Assembly: GCA_036346225.1 (NCBI GenBank)
Contig: JARFIW010001481.1
Span: 146,501-210,500, forward strand
Source: Platerodrilus igneus
Taxonomy: Eukaryota; Arthropoda; Insecta; Coleoptera; Lycidae
DNA: 64,000 nt
Direction of reading: 5' to 3'
This document shows positions 35,603 through 44,990 of the stretch, one piece after another. Below the pieces are notes generated by a model. It saw only the letters and a list, made by a program, of their open reading frames with translations. It made no database searches and was not told the origin of the DNA. Within the stretch, counting starts at the first letter, position 1. Every line of letters starts with the position of its first letter. The position numbers were made by a program, and so were the translations under genes.

Positions 35603-36089
35603 TCATTTGTTTGAGAAAGTCTGCTTACTCCCATCAGCTATGTCTAAAATCGCCACTTTTGCTACTGGACGCAAATATTCTCCGTTAGTCGTACGTGCTA
35701 AATCTTGACACACTTGACCATCCTTGGAGGCTTTGACTTCTTGTACAATGTCTTTTTGCTCCGAATTTACCTTTATATTATTCATCAAAACAACTACGTC
35801 CCAACTTGAATTAGCTTAGTTCGATCAAACCATATTGTTTTTGTCTTATGGTGGGCATGTAATCTTTAATCCAACGTTGCCAAAATTGCTGAGCTATTCT
35901 TTATACAGCCATTTTCCAATTCTTTATTTGAATGAGTTCATCATCTTGATATTCGCCCAACGGTTTTATTTCACTTGATGTCCAAATCAGAAAGTGATCG
36001 GGCGATATGGATTCATTTTCACTGTTGTCGATGATAATGTATGTCAATGGTATCGAATGTACGATGTTATCAATCTCGAATTTACCCAT
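35603..36089 (-). pseudogene. pol: BEL/Pao integrase C-terminus and DUF5641 (left arm)
   Basis: Minus-strand copy of 38,113-38,599; described there. It differs by a few residues (for example IIIDNSENES here, IIIDSSENES in the right arm, and LIQIKNW against LIQRKNW). Confidence 0.75.
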
Positions 36090-36112
36090 AAATTACCCAT
36101 AAATTATCTTGG

Positions 36113-36840
36113 AGATCAGTTTTTAAAAAACTGATCTCCAATATAATTTTTCTTCGGTATATTGTTTATACAGTTCTGAATCAACACTATCACATTTTTG
36201 TCTTGTGGTCAAAATAAGCAAATGTTTTCTATGCTCATGGCTTCGTTCGTGACTGATGAAGGCTTCATTAGCGTGTTTCTAATCGTTAAATCCATCCTTC
36301 ACATGAAAGTTGAATAAAAGCATTCGTGGCCCATCGACAGGGGATTAAGTAAACTTTTGCGGTTGCTTCAGAATATAGTAACCATTCCCATTGTATCGTT
36401 TGACAATTTATCAATTTAGGAAAGAACTGCGATATCTGCATCAATATTTTATTTTGGGATATTATATACAATTTTATTTATTATTTCGTTATTTATTTGA
36501 CACAACTCAAGACTGTCTAAATTATCATTACTGACTGAAACGGGAAAGTATAGACTGTCTTCTTCGCCAATACTGACAATACTCTAAACTGGCGACGTTT
36601 TGTCTATTTCAAATTTTGAACATTCAAGTACGAGATCTAAGACAACGTCTTCGGCAGATTTGACAAGTGATTCACGTGTATTGTTTGCGCTTTCAATGTA
36701 CGAATGTTGACTTTCATACATGGTGGAAAATGATGTTAGTCGTGCATTTTTACTTAAAATACTTGCTTTTTTTCCTTTCTTCTTGAATTTTTTGTATTCA
36801 TGCCCGCATAGCTTTTTCTAGCGAACATTTTCGCCTTCGA
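36113..36840 (-). pseudogene. hAT transposase (ZMYM1/TTF-type family), N-terminal part, pseudogene
   Basis: On the minus strand: a basic start (KNSRRKEKKASILSKNARLT, about 36,780), LTSFSTMYES, an acidic stretch, then the TTF-type zinc finger region with FPKLINCQ, EWLLYSEATAKVY and CRWATNAF (36,430-36,320), followed by KDGFND*KHANEAFISHE, HRKHLLILTTRQK and TEEKLYWRSVF ending at the insertion edge. Internal stops (e.g. TAG in place of Trp in FNDWKHA) show decay. The frame resumes at 32,236 with RSVFKK, so the two pieces belong to one gene split by the left arm. Confidence 0.75.
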
Positions 36841-37028
36841 CCGTTTGATAATTAAAAAAATACAAACTATGATTATAGTTTCCTTGTAATTGTTACCCTG
36901 ATGTTGGAAGATTCGCCGCAACAAAGAAGGACAGGATACACTGCTCCTGTACGAAAATAGTATTCAAATAAAATACTACCTGCTGTTTGCATAATTAGTT
37001 ACACAGTATAAACTTTAAAGTTCACTTC
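36841..37028. other. Unassigned spacer
   Basis: Between the hAT start and the gypsy fragment. Nothing recognisable. Confidence 0.3.
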
Positions 37029-37751
37029 GTGCGTTTGTCCACGATCCACGACGATTATTTTCCTAGTACGTATGCCTGTGATTTTGCTATTGCTGCAATT
37101 TTGTCGCAAGACGAGCGACCAGTGGCTTTTTTTTCTAGATCTCTCTCTGGTGTAGAGCAAAAGCAATCGGATGTGGGAAAAGAGGCTAGTGCTCTTGTGG
37201 AAGCCCTGCGGAAATGGTGGCATTTTTTAATGAACAGACATTTTCGACTTATAACTGATCAAAAATCTGCGTCTTTCATGTTTGACGATAAAACACGCAA
37301 TAAGATCAAGAATGACAAAATCATGAGATAGGGACTGGAATTGTCCTCCTATAAATACGACATTATTTATAGACCTGGCGACAAGAACGTGACTGCCGAC
37401 GCATTTTTACAAGCGTACTTCTTAAACCTAACAGGCAGTGAAGAAAAGTTATGGGAACTTCATAATTCACCGTGCCATTCTGGAATTACAAGGATGTATC
37501 ATTGGATCCGAAGCAAAAACTTACCTTATACGGTTGATGATGTAAGGAAGACGAGTGCGACCTGCAGGGAGTGTTGTGAAATCAAACCGAGGTTCGCCAA
37601 AATTACAAATACACTGATTAAAGCGTCCTCTCCTTTTGAGCGGCTGAGTGTGGATTTCAAAGGACCCATACCATCGCGTACTGTCAATAGATATATGATG
37701 ACCATAATTGATGAATTTTCAATTTCACAACAGTTTTTAATTAGTATTTGA
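37029..37751 (+). pseudogene. pol: Ty3/gypsy pol fragment: RNase H to integrase start
   Basis: One frame, broken by a single TAG at 37,329 where a Trp codon is expected. RNase H block: ACDFAIAAILSQDERPVAFF (the TDAS motif is degraded), SRSLSGVEQKQSDVGKEASA, LITDQKSASFMFD, then YKYDIIYRPGDKNVTADAF. The integrase zinc-binding H2C2 region follows (HNSPCHSGITRMYHW, CRECCEIKPRF), and the core starts at SVDFKGPIPS with MTIIDEFS. The frame stops at 37,751, before the second catalytic Asp and the Glu. Only ~240 residues remain; no protease, RT or LTR lies next to it. It sits in the spacer of the giant palindrome. Confidence 0.9.
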
Positions 37752-38102
37752 CTTTCCTTCACTTTTGAGTCTTACTTTTATTAACTTTTGGAAATAAAAA
37801 TTTTAATAAATTATTTTTTGAATAAATCATCTGATTTAGATTATAATTTTTAATCAAATTAAATAATTTACGTAATAACATCAACCGTGTTTAAAATCCA
37901 CTCTTTAATGCGGAAACAAACTTGGTACTAGAAACTTCCAACGTCTCTTCTAAGGAGCTTTCAGGGCTATGTCCTATTTTTCACAAAATTTGAACTTGAC
38001 GTTATGCGACGTTGTTGCTTGGTTAAAAACGTTGTTTTGACTGGATCGAGAATGCAGAGAAAATCGACAAGAACACCATGCGTGTATTCAGGATTACCTA
38101 TC
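37752..38102. other. No gene seen
   Basis: AT-rich DNA between the gypsy fragment and the inner edge of the right arm. Confidence 0.4.
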
Positions 38103-38112
38103 TAGATAATTT

Positions 38113-38599
38113 ATGGGTAAATTCGAGATTGATAACATCGTACATTCGATACCATTGACATACATTATCATCGACAGCAGTGAAAATGAATCCATATCGC
38201 CCGATCACTTTCTGATTTGGACATCAAGTGAAATAAAACCGTTGGGCGAATATCAAGATGATGAACTCATTCAAAGAAAGAATTGGAAAATGGCTGTATA
38301 AAGAATAGCTCAGCAATTTTGGCAACGTTGGATTAAAGATTACATGCCCACCATAAGACAAAAACAATATGGTTTGATCGAACTAAGCTAATTCAAGTTG
38401 GGACGTAGTTGTTTTGATGAATAATATAAAGGTAAATTCGGAGCAAAAAGACATTGTACAAGAAGTCAAAGCCTCCAAGGATGGTCAAGTGTGTCAAGAT
38501 TTAGCACGTACGACTAACGGAGAATATTTGCGTCCAGTAGCAAAAGTGGCGATTTTAGACATAGCTGATGGGAGTAAGCAGACTTTCTCAAACAAATGA
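38113..38599 (+). pseudogene. pol: BEL/Pao integrase C-terminus and DUF5641 (right arm)
   Basis: First frame (38,113-38,301): FEIDNIVHSIPLTYIIID, then SPDHFLIWTSSEIKPLGEY and KNWKMA, the end of the BEL/Pao integrase. A stop follows KMAV, and the coding sequence continues with IAQQFWQRWIKDYMPTIRQK. After another stop and a shift, 38,414-38,599 gives VNSEQKDIVQEVKASKDGQV, NGEYLRPVAKVAILDIADG, the DUF5641 tail, ending in a genuine stop. Seventeen bases on, 'aagaggggagtgtttgtaaa' looks like polypurine tract plus LTR start. The N-terminal integrase core and everything upstream are missing, since the arm begins here. Confidence 0.75.
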
Positions 38600-38621
38600 A
38601 AGTCTATTACCAAGAGGGGAG

Positions 38622-39010
38622 TGTTTGTAAAAAAAGATTTGACCTAAAATGTAGTGCGTGTACCATTTTCTAATAAAAAATCATGTTGTCATGGAATTTT
38701 GAAGTTTATGTTGATTTGTAAGTATTGTTTTTAGAAGATGAAAACAGTACGAACATGCTATTTATGCCGGCACACATTGTAAGCAACTGATGTATATGTG
38801 AATTGATTAATTTAGCAATCTGAATATTTTAGAAATTTGCAGCTCCATGGCATAAGATTTGGTCACAAGGAAATATTGTAGAATAAAATATAAAAAGTTT
38901 TCTAACAAACGCCTTGAGTTTCCTTTCCCCCGTTTCAGCCGTGCTTGAATCTTCTTGGACCCTTGTAATTTTAGCATTAACCTTATTGGTGGGATTGACT
39001 AATACAGGAA
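38622..39010 (+). repeat. Probable BEL/Pao 3' LTR (right arm)
   Basis: Begins 'tgtttgtaaa' right after 'gagggga'. Contains 'aataaaatataaaaag' at about 38,881 as a poly(A) signal followed by a G/T- and C-rich stretch. The 3' limit is not resolved; 'ttgactaataca' near 39,005 is one option. Mirror in the left arm at about 35,195-35,581. Confidence 0.45.
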
Positions 39011-40719
39011 CAATTAAATTGAAATGTGATTATAACATTTCAAAGCAACGTCATAAAGGGTTTAAATCCGTTCACTTTGATACTCCCTAAATAAAACGCT
39101 ACCAGAGCACGCTCTTGCTCATGGAGTTCATGGCGTTTAATTCAATTCGATAGGTGTATTAAATTTTTTTTCAAAATGTCTATGCCTATGTCTATCTTTG
39201 CACTCGTATTTAATAAGGAGAATTATTTTGTGGACCACACATTAAAAACGACTTTCCGATAGTAATTGATTATTCATATTAAACTGTTGCTGCTTAACAC
39301 CCAGCATTTTGTTGGCTATCTGCAGAAGTTAGTCGCAAAAATTGTTACTTCCAGAACTTACTTAAGATAAATTTGTCATGATGTTGTAACCCGCAAGCTC
39401 GAGGTGGAAGATGTTAGTAAGAATTTTGTATGTATAAACTTTTATTTTCGCACTCAAATCTTCGATGACTTTGACTTATGAAAAATGCATTTGTTTTACC
39501 ACTCTAAAATCGCAAAGATCATTCTGTTATCACAAACTATAGAAGGCAATTCAAACTATTGCTCAACTAAGAGTTATTTCAATTTTAGAAAAACGTTATC
39601 CTTCACTAGCGGCGAAACTATCTGAAAACAACTATCTCGTAAAGTTAAATGCATTAGTTTAAATTATTCCGTGTTCTAGTGAAATTGGTTTCCATGCTCA
39701 GCTAAAGTTCTCTAAAAGTTATTCTAACAATTCTCGCAACCAAATGCGTAACCGTTTCATCCCTGTTAACTCTAGAGTTTTTATACATTCAAGTCGATTT
39801 TACAGTCATATGGAATTGTTTGTTCTTCTATACAACTGCCATGTTAACTCGAGAATTCATTTTATAGGTATCCTCCTAACGCTGTTTTCGTGGGGACTTG
39901 ATTGGAGATTTCCAATCTATGTATTCATTACCCAATTTAGTTTATTTTATTGTGTTTCTAAAATAACCTTTTGAATTAAACCCTGCAGAATTTTAGGTTA
40001 AATTTAATTTGGTTTTCCAAATATGTGATTGTTCATAGTCACATTTACTTGGTAAAACTGCGGTATACAAATTGGATTTTATAAGCAAACACTTTTAACG
40101 TCAGTATGCTATGGATAAAAAACTTTAGTAATTTTTCAATAGCATTCTTAGGTGTTTGTGCTAATGATCAATTATCGCAGTAAATACTAAGTTTGAACGA
40201 GATTTTTACTTGCAAAACAACTTGCGTAAAATTTTAAAAATGGGAAAAGGCGACCTTTGGACAGAAAATGAAGAAGTTACTCGTGGAATTTACTAACTAA
40301 CGTGTGTGTAGGTACTATATTCCTTAAAATATGTGAAAATAAAGAAATTATTGAACTAAATATAATTAAAAAAAACTCTTGACTACATAATACTTTATAA
40401 CCAAAACGGATTTTTCTATCACAAACTGGACATGATTAGTACAAAAACTCTAAGCACCAATTGTTAAACAAGTTCTTCACACTTGTTGGCGATCTCCACA
40501 ACAAGAAGTGAATTGTAATGCTAATAATAAAAACCTCTTATCTATACTATTTCTAAAACTGCTTCAGAGGAAACAACACAAACTCTGTATTCTTATAGGT
40601 TGAAAGCCCCTTCTTCATTGTCTCCTTAAGAAAGAAAATATTTTCGTTACTACGAAAACTTCTATGAGAGAACTAAAGAATTTTTCGGTTTAATTTTTTA
40701 TAAGTACTAGCACTCTCAG
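39011..40719. other. Right-arm sequence without recognised gene
   Basis: About 1.7 kb with no domain. The plus frame 39,744-39,974 (76 codons) is hydrophobic but has no known family. Two similar strings, 'ctgttaactctagag' (39,763) and 'atgttaactcgagaa' (39,841), are 78 bp apart. Confidence 0.4.
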
Positions 40720-40950
40720 CATCATCACTATGTCTTCAGTGCTGGAACTGGTTAGACGTGTACCTTCGTTGTTTCCTATCCTTGGCTAACCTACACATTT
40801 CCCTGAAATTTCTACAGCCTACACATTTATTACATTATATGCGTGCAATTGTCTGATCTAGGTCTATCTCTATCTCTATTTTTCAATATCTGTTTGTAAC
40901 ATAGCCCGCAGGTAGGTTTTGGCCCTTTGGGAGCTTTTTTTTTAAATATT
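40720..40950 (-). pseudogene. LINE 3' end (right arm)
   Basis: Minus-strand mirror of 33,246-33,480: coding remnants ending LAKDRKQRRYTSNQFQH-stop and a 'gatgatg'-type tail. Shares 'cctgaaatttctacagcct' with the tails at 11,930 and 52,360. Confidence 0.6.
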
Positions 40951-41523
40951 TATTTCCCAAATAACTCTTCTATGGATTTTATTCTCAATTGTACAATTAC
41001 AAAAATGACTTCTTTCTGTTACAATCAACTTAAACGTTTATATTTACTAAACTAATTAAAATTAACAAAATACTTGAAGTTAATAATCAATAATTTATAA
41101 TTAAAAATTATGTTGTGTAGCTTGAACCACCAACAATGTTAAAATTATTAAGTTCGAGACTGACTGGCCATCATGGGCTCCTCAGGGTATTTATGGAATC
41201 CCTACTCTCACATCATCTTGTGGGAAATGCAAGATATCATCGTCTGCTATTTCTTGATAACATACAATGTCTTACTTCTTAGTAATCTTAATTAAGTCTG
41301 CTTTTATTGCAGTACATTGTGTCCTGCACCTGCAGTATCAGGTTGCGTGTGGAATTCAAAGTAGTTGCTTCAGTTCTCATGACTGATATGAACTTTCGTT
41401 AACCTTTTATATTATTACCTTCAATTATACAATATAACATTCTATTTATTAAGACATAATAATTGCATTTAAATTTATATACATATTAATTGGGGGATAT
41501 GTAACTCGCTCTATTTCCCAAAT
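40951..41523 (-). mobile_element. Solo-LTR-like insert with 12 bp direct repeats (right arm)
   Basis: Mirror of 32,673-33,245, also 549 bp between two 'tatttcccaaat' repeats (40,951-40,962 and 41,512-41,523). Its presence at the same place in both arms shows that it was inserted before the arm was duplicated. Confidence 0.5.
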
Positions 41524-41816
41524 GTCTTAGAACGTGCCCTTCTATTTCTCTTACATATTTTACGTTATCCACCGATATCTTTTTTCGCCTACTCTTTCTA
41601 GAACCTCTTTGTTATTAACTTTATTTGTCCATGCTATCATCACCATACACCTGAAGCACCACATTCCAAAAGGCTTCTACCTATTTCTTGTCGGCTTCTC
41701 TTACTGTCGCTATTTTATAGCCGCACAGGGCTGTGCTTCACATATATGCTTTCAACAAATTGTTCCTTGTTTTTATGGTAGTTGTCTTGGAACATAGCAG
41801 CTGCTCTTTCTTGTTA
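41524..41816 (-). pseudogene. LINE C-terminal fragment (right arm)
   Basis: Mirror of 32,400-32,672. Aligns to the LINE at 12,040-12,320 ('gcaccacatt', 'acatatgattt'/'acatatatgcttt', 'ttgttttcttcgaacatag'/'gttgtcttggaacatag'). The plus-strand ORF across it (41,534-41,797) is an antisense by-product. Confidence 0.6.
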
Positions 41817-42366
41817 GGTATAGCTCGGTTCCCCTTCTATTGTTTTCTAAATATTTACCCTATTTTGCTGATATTCAGTGTTATGTGAAGATGATTAAGC
41901 AACCTGCGGCTACCAAAACCCCTTCAACACTGACATTTGCCGAATTAAGAATTTTCCAATAGATCCTTTCGCACAATCAGCATTAGTTGAGAATATTGCA
42001 AAACCAGCACCTGTTTACAATAACCATCAAGTTTAAGTGCAATTACTTTATCCTTATTAGGTTTCCGTCTTGGCACTGGTTGAATGCATACTTCCATTGA
42101 TTTCTATTCTGAGCTAGCCGACACATTTCTTCGAAACTTCTACGATCTAGATACAGCTCGGTTACCCTTCTATTGTTTTACAATTATATTCCATATTTCA
42201 CAGATATTCAGTGGTATGTGAAGGTGGTTAAACAGCCTGCGGCTACCAGAATCCTCCAACACTTGAACATTTGCCGAATTAGTAGTTTTCCAATAAACCT
42301 TTTTGTACAATCAACTTTAGTTGAGAATATTGCAAAACCAACACCTGTAGCTGTTTATAATAATCA
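41817..42366. repeat. Two diverged ~215 bp direct repeats with a LINE tail between
   Basis: 41,817-42,037 and 42,150-42,366 share 'agctcggtt', 'ccttctattgtttt', 'gatattcagtg', 'tatgtgaag', 'cctgcggctacca', 'catttgccgaatta', 'ttttccaata' and 'gttgagaatattgcaaaacc' in order. Between them, 42,060-42,145 resembles the LINE tails ('ttctattctgagcta'). This gives the natural context of the right arm's outer edge. Confidence 0.8.
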
Positions 42367-42529
42367 TTAGGCACTCATCTAGCACTTTAACAGAACAGAA
42401 TTAATGTTTATGAAACTATCGCCTCTACTAATCGCCATTAACTGGACATATCTCCAACAACACAATTTATTATAATAAACGTAAATACCAACGGGATGTA
42501 AAAAAGAATAATAGTAGTATACAATCAAG

Positions 42530-44310
42530 GCTTCTGTGACCTCATTTGCTCCAGCATCCACGTTTCCTTACACATCTGGACCAAATTTACATGTAAATTC
42601 CCATAAGAAGGATTTGAGAAGATGGATTTTCTCCTTGCTCACTCCTTGTGGACCTCCTTGTGGGATTTTTACACCAACCATCACCACCCTAAAAAATCGG
42701 TAACCTAACCCCGAAAATTTTCGAGATACCTCTCGGTGCCTATTGGCGCCACACCCACGAGGTAAATCTATCTTGTTTGGTGTCAAGTAGTATTAAATTT
42801 TTTCTCAGCTATTTGAAATTCTAGGAATTTTTTAGATAGCATCATCCCCCAGGGAGCTACACCAGTTTTAAAATGTTTTTACCGCTAACATTCTGGACCA
42901 AATAGTTTTCTTCGACTAACCATTTTTGTTTTTCAAGATAAATCTATCTTGTTTGGTATCAATTAATATTATATTTTTTTCAGCTACCTGAATTTCTAGG
43001 AATTTTTCAGATAGCATCATATAGGTAAAATCACCACAACGCTATGCTGTCGGCTACTTAGTTTCGGCTACTTATCCAAGGTCGTGGTGACGTCATAACC
43101 TTTTATGAATAGGTTATGACGCCACCACGACCTTGAAAAAGTAGCCGAAACTAGGTAGCCGATAGCATATCGTTGTGGTAATTTTATCTATATGAATATG
43201 TATTTAGAAATGTGGTTTACAAATTTAAACTGTATTAGTAAAAATTGTCTGTAATAAAAAGTTTTAGGAATGGTTTTTAGATTTTCTTTTAGGTATGAGC
43301 TGCAGTAAAGTTATAATTTAGAGGGTATGTGTGTAAAACGGTAAGGGGTGGTCCTACTTAAAATCTATTTGCAGATTCGGATTCTGCATAAAATTCTAGA
43401 CTAATTTGATGAATTGCAGTACTAAAAAATTTATAAGGACGGTCAGAAATCGCTGCTGGTGAAAAATCTTTAAATGAGGGTAGCTCTCTGGAAGGTGATG
43501 CAATCTGAAGAATTCCTAGAAATTCAGGTATCTGAAAAAAATGTAATATTAATTGATACCAAACAGGATACATTTATCTTGTGGGTGGAAATGTGGAGAA
43601 AGATTTATCTCGCAGAGGGTATATGTGTAAAACGCTAAGGGGTGGTCCTATTTTAAATATGTTTGCATATCTGGATTCTGCGTAAAATTCTAGACTAATT
43701 TGATGTGTCGCGTGACTAAAAAATTTATAAGCATGGTCAGAAATTGCTACCAGCAAAAAGTCTTCAAATGAGGGTAGCGCACGGGGGGGGGGGCGATGCT
43801 ATCTAAAAAATTCCTAGAAATTCAGGTAGCTAAGAAAAATCTAATATTAATTGATACCAAACAAGATAGATTTATCTTAAAAGACGAAAATGGTTAGTCG
43901 AAGAAAACTATTTGGTCCAGAATGTTAGCGGTAAAAAAATTTTAAAATTGGGGTAGCTCTCTGGGGGATGATGCTATCTAAAAAATTGCTAGAAATTCGG
44001 ATAGCTGAGAAAAATCTAATATTAATTGACACTAAACAAGATAGATTTATCTCGTGGGTGCGGTGCCTATAGGCACCGAGAGGTATCTCGAAAATTTTAG
44101 GGGTTAGGTTTACCGATTTTTTTAGGGTGGGGATGGTTAGGGTAAAAATCCCACAAGAAGGTCCACAAGGAAGGAGAAAGGAGAAAATTCATTCCCTCAA
44201 ATCCTCTTTATGGGAATTTACATGTAAATTTGGACCAGATGTGTGAGGAAATGTGGATGCTGGAGCAAATGAGGTCACAGAAGTCTTGATTTTACACTAC
44301 TAATAATCCA
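42530..44310. mobile_element. Foldback-type element with complex inverted repeats
   Basis: Left arm (about 42,530-43,020) and right arm (about 43,490-44,310) are inverted copies: 'acatctggaccaaatttaca', 'tctcggtgcctat', 'gataaatctatcttgtttgg', 'ttctaggaatttttt', 'agatagcatcat' and 'ctaacattctggaccaaata', each with a complement on the other side. The arms contain internal repeats of the 'gataaatct...gatagcatcat' unit (two on the left, about three on the right). Frames such as 42,568-42,786 and 43,358-43,756 are repeat-born. No transposase is present. The organisation recalls Drosophila FB elements, though sequence relation is not implied. Confidence 0.8.
43020..43192. mobile_element. Hairpin MITE nested in the foldback element
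   Basis: A nearly perfect 173 bp palindrome centred at about 43,106: 'ataggtaaaatcaccacaac' through 'aggtcgtggtgacgtcataa', a 10 bp loop ('ttttatgaat'), and the complement back to 'gttgtggtaattttatctat'. It is flanked by 'tata'-like bases on both sides. No coding capacity. Confidence 0.85.
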
Positions 44311-44990
44311 TGAAACAATGGGGAATAAATCTACTAGTTAATTGAAAAATATCTGCGCGTACTACACGTCCCTAGCATGAATATATCTGGGATGGTAAAA
44401 TCGGTGGGGATAAAATCGTTAAGGTCAGAAAGATCACTCAAAGATGAATTTAAGAGGTCAACTCAAATGAACAAAAAAATCTCATCCATAACCATAACAA
44501 CAGCCATAACGGCTTGTTTTCAAACTCAAAACACTATGAAAGCACGTATGCTATGACTAATAATATACATCCCATCAATGCAATTTATTCAACTAGCAAA
44601 TTAGGAATTATATACTAAGTTAATCCATACAAATATATCAAACTCTCATTCTCAACTTTTAGAACTGAAAAAAATTTTACACACTGTAAATTCCAAGAAA
44701 ATTGGTAATAGCAAACATATCTGCAAAAACTGTCGTACAAAAAAATATCTACAAACTGTACTGGTCCTCTGCGTAACAAACTTGAACAATAGGGTGACCT
44801 AACACTTATAACAAAAATATCCCGGTACTTGCAAATTTCGACAATAACGCAGAAAAGCTGGAACTAAAAAAACAACTTTCGTCATTATTGCGAAAATTTT
44901 AGCACTACCCTTTTATAATTACGTTTGAGGTGAAATTACCACTACTCAAGCAGGGACCTTGCAATTAAACATCGAGAAGTCGCTGGCAGA
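44311..44990. other. No gene seen
   Basis: AT-rich DNA between the foldback and the next LINE relic, with no supported feature. Confidence 0.4.

Larger units (their letters stand above)
32232..36109 (-). repeat. Left arm of giant inverted repeat (3.88 kb), inserted in hAT
   Basis: Reverse complement of 38,103-41,966 with only scattered single-base and small indel differences; paired frames (35,603-35,788 with 38,414-38,599; 35,901-36,089 with 38,113-38,301) sum to the same centre, 37,101. It interrupts a hAT frame with a ~20 bp duplication. It begins in a LINE-tail repeat and ends inside a BEL integrase, so it is not one transposon but a copied genomic segment. Confidence 0.9.
38103..41966 (+). 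repeat. Right arm of giant inverted repeat (3.86 kb), likely donor copy
   Basis: Partner of 32,232-36,109. At its outer edge the sequence runs on without a break into 'gatcctttcgcac...gttgagaatattgc', which is matched by a tandem relative at 42,150-42,366 that also continues past this point. The right arm is therefore probably the original context and the left arm the copy. No target duplication was seen around the right arm. Confidence 0.85.

Noticed and set aside
37029..37751. Gypsy fragment as an intact domesticated integrase
   Set aside because: It stops before the catalytic core is complete and has an internal TAG.
32232..41966. Giant palindrome as a pure assembly error
   Set aside because: The arms differ at scattered bases and the left arm has a clean insertion junction with target duplication in hAT, which a misassembly would not create. 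Confirmation by long reads is still needed.
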